Counted from the stretch's first letter, positions 14,819-23,100 are shown. The stretch is 29,392 bases of DNA from CAYPZU01 sp964415395 (GCA_964415395.1 CAYPZU010000024.1:1-29392), one strand, 5' to 3'. A program made the numbers and translations. The notes: generated from the sequence alone by a model not told the origin.

Positions 14819-15583
14819 TTATCTATAGGACATCATCAAATTCTCCCAATCGATGCAGGGAGAGGCAAATTCGGGCTCGGCGTGGGTCGACCAGCCGGGT
14901 ATCGAAGAGACCAGCATAGCTCCTTGTTTTTGCAAAAAGCAAAACTTTTCGTGATCGGCGCTGATCTGGCGGCCCCGGGAAAACCGCTGGTGGATCGGGA
15001 GATCCTTCATGAGCGTTTTGGCCCGGACGGCGAATGTATGGGTGGTCGACGGGACGGTTCTCCAATGGCACGATGCAGTGGCAAACACTCGGGAAGCGAG
15101 GTTTTTATACATGGGGAAAAAATATTTGTCCCGGTGGTCGTAGAGGGTCGCGTAGTCGACGCCCGGGATCTGCATCCCCTCCAAAAGGACGTCGGTCCAG
15201 CCGGGGCGGTGAAGGTAATCGTCTTCGACGAAATAGAGGATTGTTTCGGGATGGAAATTCCGCTTTTCGACCAGATCGAGGAGCTGGAGAAAAGAAACGG
15301 CTTCGCAACCGGCGTTGCACAGGGCGACGGGAAATCTGTTCTCGCTTTTCAGGAAATGGTCGCTCCCCTTTGCGACATCGAGGAAAAAAGTGAGATTGGC
15401 TTTCTTGAGATCGATCGTATCGATCAGGTTCCTGCAGCAGAGTTCGCGGCTGAACGAGGAGTGCCTTTTTTTATGACGGCTCGCCGCAGAGAAAAAGCAA
15501 TGGCGGGAGAAGACCTCGATCTTCCCGAAGGGAGGATGCTCCGCTCTCGGTTTTTCGAACAGCCTCTTGATCCTTGTCAGCAT
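14819..15583 (-). CDS. Glycosyltransferase-like protein, substrate unknown
   Basis: The 254-residue soluble protein contains SFLQLLDLVEKR and ILYFVEDDYLHRPGW (EDD near residue 120), a DxD-like nucleotide-sugar/metal site in a GT-A-like context, followed by YATLYDHRDKYF and STTHTFAVRAKTLM. This pattern occurs in small glycosyltransferases of lipopolysaccharide or glycan pathways, though I cannot name the family. It starts 3 nt after the Nudix stop and ends 10 nt before bioY, so it belongs to the fabF operon. Its presence between a Nudix hydrolase and a biotin transporter gives no direct hint of substrate. Confidence 0.7.
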   Translation of the reverse strand: MLTRIKRLFEKPRAEHPPFGKIEVFSRHCFFSAASRHKKRHSSFSRELCCRNLIDTIDLKKANLTFFLDVAKGSDHFLKSENRFPVALCNAGCEAVSFLQLLDLVEKRNFHPETILYFVEDDYLHRPGWTDVLLEGMQIPGVDYATLYDHRDKYFFPMYKNLASRVFATASCHWRTVPSTTHTFAVRAKTLMKDLPIHQRFSRGRQISADHEKFCFLQKQGAMLVSSIPGWSTHAEPEFASPCIDWENLMMSYR

Positions 15584-15586
15584 ACC

Positions 15587-16006
15587 CTAAATTCTGGGGA
15601 GGATTTTTTCCACTTGAGAGAGAATGGATCTGCCTTCCGCGTGAGTCACTTTGTCCAGCGCATCGGGAAAAGGAACCCAAATTCCGTTTTGAATCTCTTC
15701 TTCCTGCAGCTTCACCTCTCCTCCTACTTCAGCGACGAAATAGGTGACTTTCTTGGAGACGCGCCGCCCCTCTTTCATGAAGTAGTACTGTTCGACAAGA
15801 GGTTCTTTCTGCAGGTAGCGGATGAAGTCGAGATTGGTCTCTTCTTTCAATTCGCGAAAAGCCGATTGTTCGGCGGTTTCATTCGGCTCGCCGTGCCCCT
15901 TTGGAAAGCCCCAATAGCGTCCGCGCGAGTGCTGGATCAAAAATACTTCCCAGCGGCCGCGCGCTTTAGACAGGGCAATGACGCCGAACGATTCTTCTTT
16001 TTCCAT
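15587..16006 (-). CDS. Nudix hydrolase, probable diadenosine tetraphosphate hydrolase
   Basis: The 139-residue protein carries a Nudix box at about residues 37-59: G-x5-E-x7-REL-x-EE, with Asn where the last conserved Gly usually stands. The short N-terminal text FGVIALSKARGRWEVFLIQH and the motif RYWGFPKGHGEP are typical of asymmetric Ap4A hydrolases. The Chlamydia trachomatis homologue next to fabF (CT771) is, as I recall, an Ap4A hydrolase. It would clear Ap4A, a by-product of aminoacyl-tRNA synthetases. The ATG follows AAGGGGG, 10 nt after the fabF stop. Confidence 0.85.
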   Translation of the reverse strand: MEKEESFGVIALSKARGRWEVFLIQHSRGRYWGFPKGHGEPNETAEQSAFRELKEETNLDFIRYLQKEPLVEQYYFMKEGRRVSKKVTYFVAEVGGEVKLQEEEIQNGIWVPFPDALDKVTHAEGRSILSQVEKILPRI

Positions 16007-16016
16007 TTCCGCCCCC

Positions 16017-17273
16017 TTATGAACGGTATGGGGCGAAAATCAAGGTCGAGTTATGGCCTCCGAATCCAAACGAGTTGGAGAGGGCGGCCTGAACCTGATG
16101 GTCTTGCGCAGTGTTCGCCACGAGATCCAGATCGCCTACGGCCGGCTCGGGATTCTCGAGGTTGATCGTCGGGTGGATTTTTCCTTTGCGGATCGCCTGG
16201 ATCGTGGCGATCGCCTCGATCCCGCCGGCGGCGCCGAGGCAGTGGCCCGTCATCGACTTGGTGCTGTTGATTTTCAGCTTCTTCGCGTGGTCTCCAAAGA
16301 CTCTCCGGATCGCAGCGATCTCGCACAAATCTCCCGCCTGGGTCGATGTTCCGTGGGCGTTGATATAGTTGATCGACTCCTTCGAGATTCCGGCAGAAGC
16401 AATCGCGTCTTCCATGCATCCGGCGACGACTTCGCCGTCTGCTCTCGGGTCGGTCATGTGGTGGGCGTCGCAGTTGATCGAACCGCCCAGATATTCAGCG
16501 AGAATCGGGGCTCCCCTTGCCAGGGCATGCTCCAGCGATTCTAAAACGAGGACGCCTGCGCCCTCTCCCATCACGAAACCGTCGCGCGCCTGGTCCCAGG
16601 GCCTCGACGCTTTCGTCGGGTCGTCGTTGCGGGTCGATAGAGCTTTGATCGCCACGAATCCGGCCAGGCCGATCGGCGTGATCGGGGCTTCCGCGCCTCC
16701 GCAGAGCATCAGATCGGCTTTCCCCTGCTGGATCTGTTCGGCTGCCGCGTGAATGCAATAATTCGAGGTGGCGCAGGCAGTGGAGATCGAGTAGTTCGGG
16801 CCTTTGAAGCCGATGTCGATGGCGAGCAGGGCTCCGCCCATGTTGGTGATGATATAGGGGACGAAAAACGGAGTCAGCCTCCGGTACGTCTTAGATAAAA
16901 TCGTCTCGACGCCGTCGTAGAAAATCGACATGCCGCCCATGCCTGAGCCGATGATCACGCCGCAGCGCATTCCATCGAGCTTCTCTCTCGCTTCCGAATT
17001 CAGTCCGGCGTGCTCGAGCGCTTTTTTCCCTGCGACCATCGTATAGCGGATGAAGGGGTCGACTCGGCGGGCCTGTTTCTTTTCCATGTAGTCGCCAGCG
17101 TCGAAATTCCGGATGCAGCCTGCGAAACGGGTGGGATAGTCTTCAACGGGGAATCCCTCTATAGGAACGATCCCGCTTTTCCCTGCCAGGAGCTGTTCAT
17201 AGAAATGTTCCACATCGGTCCCGAAGCAGGAGACGAGTCCCATTCCTGTTACAACAATCCGTTTACGCGCCAT
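16017..17273 (-). CDS. fabF: 3-oxoacyl-ACP synthase II
   Basis: The 418-residue condensing enzyme elongates acyl-ACP with malonyl-ACP in type II fatty acid synthesis. The active-site Cys is C167 in STACATSNY, with catalytic histidines H307 (NAHGTSTQAGD) and H344 (STKSMTGHCLGAAGG) and the conserved K339. RIVVTGMGLVSCFG at the N-terminus and SFGFGGHN near the C-terminus complete the KAS II pattern. GAGGA precedes the ATG. It is the first gene of a fabF-Nudix-glycosyltransferase-bioY operon. Confidence 0.97.
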   Translation of the reverse strand: MARKRIVVTGMGLVSCFGTDVEHFYEQLLAGKSGIVPIEGFPVEDYPTRFAGCIRNFDAGDYMEKKQARRVDPFIRYTMVAGKKALEHAGLNSEAREKLDGMRCGVIIGSGMGGMSIFYDGVETILSKTYRRLTPFFVPYIITNMGGALLAIDIGFKGPNYSISTACATSNYCIHAAAEQIQQGKADLMLCGGAEAPITPIGLAGFVAIKALSTRNDDPTKASRPWDQARDGFVMGEGAGVLVLESLEHALARGAPILAEYLGGSINCDAHHMTDPRADGEVVAGCMEDAIASAGISKESINYINAHGTSTQAGDLCEIAAIRRVFGDHAKKLKINSTKSMTGHCLGAAGGIEAIATIQAIRKGKIHPTINLENPEPAVGDLDLVANTAQDHQVQAALSNSFGFGGHNSTLIFAPYRS

Positions 17274-17330
17274 GCATTCCTCAATAAATCCTTATATATA
17301 AAATTATCTTCCAAGTGAGGATATCATACC

Positions 17331-17350
17331 AAAAAACAGCCGGTCCCGGC
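17331..17350 (-). terminator. Possible weak terminator between rsfS region and fabF
   Basis: On the minus strand GCCGG-GA-CCGGC (17339-17350; more realistically a 4-bp stem with a 4-nt loop) is followed by TGTTTTTT. It would end transcripts coming from rsfS before fabF. The stem is short, so strength is doubtful. Confidence 0.35.
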
Positions 17351-17368
17351 AACCCCCAATTTCCACTC

Positions 17369-17470
17369 CTATTGGAACGAAATAAAAAACAGACTGGCGT
17401 ACATGGTCTGGCCTCCAATCGCAAGACCAACAACAATCAGCAACAAGCTGATAACAAGGCGGTTCTGCAA
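17369..17470 (-). CDS. Possible tiny single-pass membrane protein
   Basis: A minus-strand frame ending TAG at 17369 encodes one convincing membrane helix (LVISLLLIVVGLAIGG) followed by QTMYASLFFISFQ. A TTG at 17470 would give 33 residues; a GTG at 17572 would give 67, but the extra part overlaps a hairpin and does not look protein-like. There is no Shine-Dalgarno. The frame lies downstream of rsfS and just before a possible terminator. It could equally be chance hydrophobic text in non-coding DNA. Confidence 0.25.
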   Translation of the reverse strand: MQNRLVISLLLIVVGLAIGGQTMYASLFFISFQ

Positions 17471-17668
17471 TGCCAGGAGGGGCCCCAACTCCGTTGGGGA
17501 GCGGCATTGCAGCCCTTGGCTGCGCGCGGCAACGGAGAATCGCAGAGAAGGAGCGAAGACAGTGCTTTGCACGGCGAGCGACGAGCATGCGATAGGACGA
17601 AGTCCGATCTCCTAAGCCGTAGTCAGCCCCCTGGGGGCGGGGGCGGAGCATCCCGACAAAGGATCGGG
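17466..17668. other. Cluster of hairpins in intergenic DNA between rsfS and fabF
   Basis: The 417-nt gap holds consecutive inverted repeats. TGCAATGCC / GGCATTGCA (17466-17474 with 17503-17511) encloses CCCCAAC-TCC-GTTGGGG (17483-17499). Further right are GTGC-TTT-GCAC (17562-17572), GGAC-GAA-GTCC (17595-17605), GCCCCC-T-GGGGGC (17626-17638) and CCCGA/TCGGG (17652-17668). No known RNA class is recognised. It could be a structured RNA, a decayed palindromic repeat, or a run of REP-like elements. Confidence 0.4.
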
Positions 17669-17690
17669 GCATTTACTATCTATTTAATAT

Positions 17691-18077
17691 TTAGTTTTTC
17701 GACTGGCCGATGGCGGGCTTGGAAACGTCGATATCGAGATCGACGATTTTGGAGTCGCCCCAAAGCCGTTCGAGAGAGTAGCGCTGGCGCAGCCCGGGCA
17801 TAAAGATATGCACGGTCACATCGCCGTAATCGAGGACAGCCCAATCGCCGGTCTTCAGCCCTTCGGCGTGAATCGGCTCTTCTCCTTTTTCGGACATCTC
17901 GTCGATAATCGCCTTCGCAATCGAGGTGACGTGCCGATCGACATTCCCTTCCGCGATGATGAGGTAGTCGGTAATCGAAGACATCCCCTGAACGTCAAGG
18001 GCTAAGATATTGAAACCCTTCTTGTCGTAGATGACTTGGGCGATGGTGTTTAAGGTGTCGAGAGAGGTGTCTGCCAT
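17691..18077 (-). CDS. rsfS: Ribosomal silencing factor RsfS (iojap family)
   Basis: The 128-residue protein binds ribosomal protein uL14 and blocks 30S-50S joining when growth slows. Family text includes DYLIIAEGNVDRHVTSIAKAI, HAEGLKTGDWAVLDYGDV and VTVHIFMPGLRQRYSLERLW. I chose the ATG at 18077; a TTG at 18086 adds only three residues. It follows nadD by 46 nt, and the nadD-rsfS pairing is common in bacteria. In Chlamydia the iojap gene adjoins fabF, as here. Confidence 0.93.
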   Translation of the reverse strand: MADTSLDTLNTIAQVIYDKKGFNILALDVQGMSSITDYLIIAEGNVDRHVTSIAKAIIDEMSEKGEEPIHAEGLKTGDWAVLDYGDVTVHIFMPGLRQRYSLERLWGDSKIVDLDIDVSKPAIGQSKN

Positions 18078-18102
18078 AATCTGCAAAATAAAAAGTTTGG
18101 GA

Positions 18103-18122
18103 TTTTTCGCAAAGGCGAAAAA
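18103..18122 (-). promoter_or_regulatory. Intercistronic hairpin between nadD and rsfS
   Basis: A perfect 8-bp stem TTTTTCGC / GCGAAAAA with a 4-nt loop begins one base after the nadD stop on the minus strand. A CTTTTT run follows about 7 nt later. It may act as a weak terminator or RNA-stability element that lowers rsfS expression relative to nadD. Confidence 0.4.
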
Positions 18123-18123
18123 G

Positions 18124-18705
18124 TTATGGCATAGAATATAAATGATGCAGGTGGATGTAGTCCAGGGCTTTCGCAGGGATTAAATGGCCGCAGTAGAGTT
18201 TTTTCTTCAGCCGCTCCCGAACCTCGGTGCTCGAGATCTCAAGGATGCGGGTCGGGGTGAAGGCTTTCTTGAGGGAGTCGGAGAGGTTCGAGGGGGCGCC
18301 GGCGCGGCGTCCTCCGATGAGGGGCGGGGCGAGGCGGAGCAGTTCGCCCGCCTCTTTCCACTGGTTGAAATGGGCTGCCGCCTCTTCGGAGAGGAGAAGG
18401 CGGAGCGAGGCGTTCTCAGAGGAGAGGGCGCGGACCGTGTCGATGGTATAGGAGGGGCCATTCCGTTCAATCTCAAGGGTTGAGATGCGGAACCGGGGGA
18501 TCCCTTCGAGGGCCGCCTTCAGCATGGCCGCCCGGTCTTCGGGCGATGCGTGAGGCGGGGTGGAGGTCTTAAACGGAGAACAATAGGCCGGCATCCAGAT
18601 CACTTCGTCAAGCTGATGGATTTCCATAAGCTGGATCGCCAGGTTGATATGGCCGAAGTGGATCGGATCGAACGAGCCTCCGAAAAGGCCGACGGATTTT
18701 TTCAT
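18124..18705 (-). CDS. nadD: Nicotinate-nucleotide adenylyltransferase
   Basis: The 193-residue nucleotidyltransferase converts nicotinate mononucleotide and ATP to deamido-NAD. GLFGGSFDPIHFGHINLA near the N-terminus holds the HxGH motif (H16/H19), and ISSTEVRERLKK near the C-terminus is the ISSTxxR motif. I start it at the ATG at 18705, which overlaps the glutamine synthetase stop (ATGA); a longer frame starting at 18744 lacks support. Chlamydiaceae take up NAD from the host, so a NAD-synthesis enzyme points to wider metabolic capacity in this lineage. Confidence 0.93.
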   Translation of the reverse strand: MKKSVGLFGGSFDPIHFGHINLAIQLMEIHQLDEVIWMPAYCSPFKTSTPPHASPEDRAAMLKAALEGIPRFRISTLEIERNGPSYTIDTVRALSSENASLRLLLSEEAAAHFNQWKEAGELLRLAPPLIGGRRAGAPSNLSDSLKKAFTPTRILEISSTEVRERLKKKLYCGHLIPAKALDYIHLHHLYSMP

Positions 18706-20867
18706 AGGCAGAAGAGAAGTTCCCGGTATTTCGGCAAAGGCCAAAGGGCGTTGTCCATCAGCGATTCGAGGCGGTCGACAGCCTTCCTCGCCTCTTCCAT
18801 TTTAGGGCCTGCGATCTCAGAGAACAGCTTTCCCTTCGCTTCCCATCCCAGCTCGAGCGACTGCTTTTGAGCGGTTTCCACCTGTTCTATTGCGTCGAAC
18901 GCCTGATCGATGGCCAGAGACAGCTCGGAGAGCGAATCGGCCTGCTGCGGCCCATGGACAATCCCAGCTTCCCTGATGGAGATGAGCGACTCGGCCCGCT
19001 TTTTCTGATCCTGAAGCGCCGCAGGGAGGATCTGGGTGCGGAACAGCTCGGACATCAGGTTCGCTTCGATGTTCATCGTCTTAACGTACTGTTCGACAAG
19101 GATCTCGTAGCGGCTATGGAGTTCTTCCTCCGTGAGGATTCCTTCGAAGACGCGGATGTTTTTCTTCTCCGTCAGCTGGGCGAACGCATCGAAGCTGCGG
19201 CGGATGTTGGGCAATCCCCTCTTTTCCGCTTCTTCGATCCATTCAGGCGAATAACCATTTCCATTGAAAAGAACCGGTTCGGCGGCCTTCAGATGTTTGC
19301 GGAGGACGGGGAGAGCGGCTTCAAACAGTTTTTCCTGCGAAAGGACGCGGTCTTTCACCGCATCGGCGATCTCGTCGAGGATCAGCTGGAGACTGTCGGC
19401 GACAATCGCGTTGATGGCAGAAATCGGGAATCCGCAGTGCGCGGATGAGCCAACGGCCCTAAATTCGAACTTATTGCCTGTGAACGCGAAGAAGGAGGTG
19501 CGGTTCCTGTCGGCAGGATCGGCTTCATGGGCCGGGAGATGGGAGAGGCCGAGATCGATCTCGCGCACCGCAGCCGGTTCATTTTTTCCATGGAGGACCT
19601 TTCGAACAATCCCTTCAAGGGCTTCTCCGAGATAGACCGAAAGGATCGTAGGAGGAGCTTCGTTGCCGCCGAGCCGATGGTCGTTTCCTGCCGATGCGAT
19701 CGCAGCGCGCAGAAGGCCGGCGTGTTCATGGACGCCGCGGAGAATGGCGGTCAAAAGAATCAGAAACACCAGGCTGCTTTCTTTAGGGTCGAGGAGGTTG
19801 AGGCCGGCGTCGGTGGCCAGCGACCAGTTGTTGTGTTTCCCCGATCCGTTGATGAAAGCAAACGGTTTTTCATGGAGGAGGCAGGCCAGGCCGTGCTTGG
19901 CTGCGGTCTGCCGCATCAGTTCCATTAAAAGGAGGTTGTGATCGACGGCGAGGGACGCTTTTTCAAAGAGCGGAGCGATCTCGTGCTGCGCCGGGGCGAC
20001 TTCATTGTGCCTTGTTTTGACAGGGATGCCGAGGCGGACCGCCGCATCTTCGAAGTCGCGCATGAACGCCATGACCCGATCCTTGACGGAACCAAAATAG
20101 TGGTCTTCCAGCTCCTGCCCCTTCGAGGGTTTCATCCCGAATACGGTGCGGCCTGCCAGGAGAAGGTCGGGACGAAGGAGAAAGAGATTCCGATCCACGG
20201 CGAAATATTCCTGCTCGGCGCCGAGAGTCGAAAAGACTTTTTCTGCGGAGACCTGGCAAAGCGAGAGAAGGCGGAGAGCTGCTTTGTTGAGCTTCTCATC
20301 CGAGCGGAGGAGCGGGATTTTATGGTCGAGAGGCGAGCCTTTCCAGGAAAAAAAGACCGAGGGAATGCAAAGGGTCAGCCCTTCCGCCCCTTCCCAAAGA
20401 AAGGGAGGCGATGCAGGATCCCAGGCGGTATAGCCGCGCGCTTCATGAGTCGCTCGGAGCCCTCCGGAAGGAAACGAAGAGGCGTCGGGCTCGCCGCGAA
20501 GCAATTCTTGGCCGCGGAACCGCTCGATGACTCGCCCTTTTTCCGCCCAGGCGATAAAAGAGTCGTGCTTTTCAGCGGAAGCGCCTGTCAGGGGTTGGAA
20601 CCAGTGGGTGAAATGGGTCGCGCCATTTTTGACCGCCCAATCTTTCAGAGCTTCGGCGATGGCGTCGGCCTGATCGGAATCGAGCCTTTCCCTCCCTTCC
20701 ATAGCGTTGAGAAGGTTGAGATAGGCTCTTCGGGGAAGCATCTCTTCCATGACGCGGCGATTGAAGACGCGGGAGGCGAACTGGGCTGAATGCTTGCTGG
20801 GCTGAGGCTGCGGAATCCGATTCCTTTTTCCGATGATGCGAAGAGCTTCGACACGTGCAGCACTCAT
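18702..20867 (-). CDS. glnN: Type III glutamine synthetase (GlnN)
   Basis: The 721-residue enzyme makes glutamine from glutamate, ammonia and ATP. The large size and N-terminal text (VFNRRVMEEMLPRRAY, ATHFTHWFQPLTG, AEKHDSF) are specific to GSIII rather than the ~470-residue GSI. Catalytic-core motifs are GAEQEYF (~216-222), NEVAPAQHEIAP (~288-299), NGSGKHNNWS (~340-349) and NRTSFFAFTGNKFEFRAVGSS in two parts around 455-475. GSIII forms dodecamers and is known mainly from Bacteroidetes and cyanobacteria. The ATG overlaps the HAD gene stop and the TGA overlaps the nadD start, so it is embedded in a tight operon. It supplies glutamine used, among others, by TrpG in this window. Confidence 0.95.
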   Translation of the reverse strand: MSAARVEALRIIGKRNRIPQPQPSKHSAQFASRVFNRRVMEEMLPRRAYLNLLNAMEGRERLDSDQADAIAEALKDWAVKNGATHFTHWFQPLTGASAEKHDSFIAWAEKGRVIERFRGQELLRGEPDASSFPSGGLRATHEARGYTAWDPASPPFLWEGAEGLTLCIPSVFFSWKGSPLDHKIPLLRSDEKLNKAALRLLSLCQVSAEKVFSTLGAEQEYFAVDRNLFLLRPDLLLAGRTVFGMKPSKGQELEDHYFGSVKDRVMAFMRDFEDAAVRLGIPVKTRHNEVAPAQHEIAPLFEKASLAVDHNLLLMELMRQTAAKHGLACLLHEKPFAFINGSGKHNNWSLATDAGLNLLDPKESSLVFLILLTAILRGVHEHAGLLRAAIASAGNDHRLGGNEAPPTILSVYLGEALEGIVRKVLHGKNEPAAVREIDLGLSHLPAHEADPADRNRTSFFAFTGNKFEFRAVGSSAHCGFPISAINAIVADSLQLILDEIADAVKDRVLSQEKLFEAALPVLRKHLKAAEPVLFNGNGYSPEWIEEAEKRGLPNIRRSFDAFAQLTEKKNIRVFEGILTEEELHSRYEILVEQYVKTMNIEANLMSELFRTQILPAALQDQKKRAESLISIREAGIVHGPQQADSLSELSLAIDQAFDAIEQVETAQKQSLELGWEAKGKLFSEIAGPKMEEARKAVDRLESLMDNALWPLPKYRELLFCL

Positions 20868-21484
20868 AAAATCTCCCAGTTTCTCTCCTCAGCTATTTTC
20901 CGGAGCCGACGCCTTGGACGGACGACAACCGCCTCAGCCGCCCATTCAAAAAGAGGGAGGTCGTCATGGCTATCAGAATAGACCACAGCTTCCCCGTCGG
21001 AATGACTTTTGGCGCACGCGAGCTTGGCCTCGCCGTCAATTAGCGTTGAAATTTCGCACAAGCGCCCCTCTTTGTCAACGCAATATTCAGTTCCCTGCCA
21101 AAGATCGAACCCGAGCCGGGCGGCGATTTTCGATACGAGGAAAGCGGGCGCGCTGGAGAGCAAATACGTTCGCTCCCCTCTTTTTTTTGCCTGGAGAAAA
21201 CGAAAGTGGATCCGGGGGTCGATGCGGGAAGGGAGGAAGCGGTCGAGAAACGAATCGACTTCGCTTTCGAAAATCGAAAGGGACTTCCCTTTCATCGTTG
21301 CGGAAAATACTTTTCGATGGAGTTCGCGGAGAGAAACCGTGCCGAAAGCGGCCCGAAAATAGAGAGGGAGGATTTTTGCGAGCGTCGCCCACGAGAGCCT
21401 CCCTTTCCGAAGAAGATGAAAATAGTATGCGTAGCTTGAATTACTCTCGATGAACGTCCGGTCGAGATCAAAAATCTGGAAAAT
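20864..21484 (-). CDS. HAD-superfamily phosphatase (SerB/HAD-IB-like), apparent ATT start
   Basis: The 206-residue protein shows HAD motif I as IFDLDRTFIES (nucleophile D7, acid D9; Arg where Gly is usual), motif II in LLSSAPAFLV, and the motif III/IV acids in VVYSDSHDDLPLFEWA. Helical cap text (YFHLLRKGRLSW) lies between motifs I and II, as in HAD-IB enzymes. The first in-frame ATG (21295) would remove motif I and the nucleophile. The open frame extends left to a stop near 21498, and the best start is ATT at 21484, 9 nt after GAAGG. It starts 5 nt after the coiled-coil gene and overlaps glnN by 4 bases. The physiological substrate is unknown. Confidence 0.8.
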   Translation of the reverse strand: MFQIFDLDRTFIESNSSYAYYFHLLRKGRLSWATLAKILPLYFRAAFGTVSLRELHRKVFSATMKGKSLSIFESEVDSFLDRFLPSRIDPRIHFRFLQAKKRGERTYLLSSAPAFLVSKIAARLGFDLWQGTEYCVDKEGRLCEISTLIDGEAKLACAKSHSDGEAVVYSDSHDDLPLFEWAAEAVVVRPRRRLRKIAEERNWEIL

Positions 21485-21489
21485 GGCCG

Positions 21490-23100
21490 TTAACCTTCAA
21501 GTTCAGCGATTTTCTGTTCGATCTCTTCGATGCCGGCATTCGCCTTTTCAAGCCGCTCTTTCTCTTGCTCGACCAACTCCTGAACCTGCATCGCCTTTTC
21601 AAAGTCGAGGCCCGATCCGCCCAAAGATTTTCGGTACGATTCCAGCTGCTGCTTGATCTCCTGGCGGCGCTCTTTTTTCTGCTTCAGAACGGTCTTGAGG
21701 TTTTCGAGCGTTTTCTTTTCGTCGTCGCTCAAGTTCAGAAGCGAATGCTCTTTCTTGTCGGCGATCAGATCTTTCAGCGGACGCAGCTGTCTCTCGATCT
21801 GATTTTTTTCGATCTTCGAGATTTCAAGGCCGTTGATTTCTCCTTCGATTTCAGCAAAGGCGACCAACAGCGCTTCGAGATCCATCGCTTCGCCTTCTTT
21901 GGAGAGGCGGGACATCCGGTCTTTGACAGCCGTAACTCTCTCTCTCTTCATCCGGAGCTTTTCTTTCTCGGCTTCTTCCAGTTCCCGCGCTTTCTGCTCT
22001 TGCGCCGCTACATGCGGGGCGCGGATTTTGGAAAGTTCGTCGCGGAGAGCCCACACGTCGTCGCGATGAAGCGGAACGGCGCGCATCTCTTTCTGGATCT
22101 CGTCGATTTCTTTTTCGACAGCGCGGAGATCCATCTCGGCGGATCTACCCTTCAGCTCGTCGATCTTTGCCTGGATCGACAGTCTTTGCTCGGAAGAGGC
22201 TTGCTTCTTCTGGAGAACTTCTTTTTTATGCTCTTTCTCAAGAACCTTCACTTTATCCCAGCATTCGCTGAGCTTGAGGCGGGTGCGGCTGAACGCTCCG
22301 CTGCTCAAGGTGATCAGTTTAGCCATTCCCTGCAGAGCCTTGATCTCTTCGCGCAGAGCGAAATAAGGAGCTCCGACAATCTCATCGCCTTTGAAATGCT
22401 TCGAAACGAACTGCTCGACGTCTTTTTCGAACTCGGAGCTGATCGCTTCGATCAATTCCTTCCGTTTTGGGAAAATCCGGTCGCCGAGTTCGGAGAGGCG
22501 CTTGAAGAATTTCGACTTGAAGCGGATCCGCATGTCGGTCTTGATGATCTCTTTTCTCAGGCCGTTGAGGCGGCTGGCGAGGGTATTGAGGAGATTCAGC
22601 TCGCGCTGAATCTGATTATAGTGATCCGATTTCTGCTGAATCGTCTGCGATCCGGCGAACGAGATATCTCCCGCCTGCTCGAGAAGGGCGGCAAAATTGG
22701 CCAACTCCCCTTCCATCGCCTGAATGGCGAGGTCGATCTGCTCCATCGCAAAAGCGCTCTGCTCTTCGAGGATCTGCTTCAAGCGGCGGGCTTCCACCGT
22801 CAGCTCGACATATTCGCCCCAAAGCTTGGAGCGGATCGCAGGATTGAGATTTTCTTTGAAGAACGGAAGGATCATCCGCCGCGCTTCCCAGAATTCGCGG
22901 AATCTCGGGCTCCCTTCCTGGGAGATCGAGCTGCGCATAAATCCGAGTCCATGAGCGATCTTTTCCTCCGGAGTCGGCAGAGACTCCACCTTTTCGACGA
23001 ACTCTTTGAAAAGAGGCGTCATTTTTTCGCGGCTTTCCGCCTGAGGTTCAGATTCTGGAGAGGATTCGATATCGGACGATGGATCGGAAGAAGATGTCAT
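21490..23100 (-). CDS. Long coiled-coil protein, chlamydial CT768-like by position
   Basis: The 536-residue protein has an acidic Ser-rich N-terminus (SSSDPSSDIESSPESE), a segment up to ~150 with SLPTPEEKIAHGLGFMRSSI, and then long heptad-like helices rich in Lys, Glu and Leu to the C-terminus (EQKIAELEG). There is no signal peptide or membrane segment, so it is probably cytoplasmic or secreted. I start at the ATG at 23100 (AAGG 9 nt upstream); an upstream ATG-like start at 23142 adds an unlikely hydrophobic leader. C. trachomatis CT768, next to the iojap gene, is of similar size in my memory. No enzymatic motif; a scaffold or effector role is possible. Confidence 0.8.
   Translation of the reverse strand: MTSSSDPSSDIESSPESEPQAESREKMTPLFKEFVEKVESLPTPEEKIAHGLGFMRSSISQEGSPRFREFWEARRMILPFFKENLNPAIRSKLWGEYVELTVEARRLKQILEEQSAFAMEQIDLAIQAMEGELANFAALLEQAGDISFAGSQTIQQKSDHYNQIQRELNLLNTLASRLNGLRKEIIKTDMRIRFKSKFFKRLSELGDRIFPKRKELIEAISSEFEKDVEQFVSKHFKGDEIVGAPYFALREEIKALQGMAKLITLSSGAFSRTRLKLSECWDKVKVLEKEHKKEVLQKKQASSEQRLSIQAKIDELKGRSAEMDLRAVEKEIDEIQKEMRAVPLHRDDVWALRDELSKIRAPHVAAQEQKARELEEAEKEKLRMKRERVTAVKDRMSRLSKEGEAMDLEALLVAFAEIEGEINGLEISKIEKNQIERQLRPLKDLIADKKEHSLLNLSDDEKKTLENLKTVLKQKKERRQEIKQQLESYRKSLGGSGLDFEKAMQVQELVEQEKERLEKANAGIEEIEQKIAELEG

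Noticed and set aside
14801..16165. 454-codon plus-strand open frame
   Set aside because: Antisense to the glycosyltransferase, Nudix and part of fabF, which are well supported on the minus strand.
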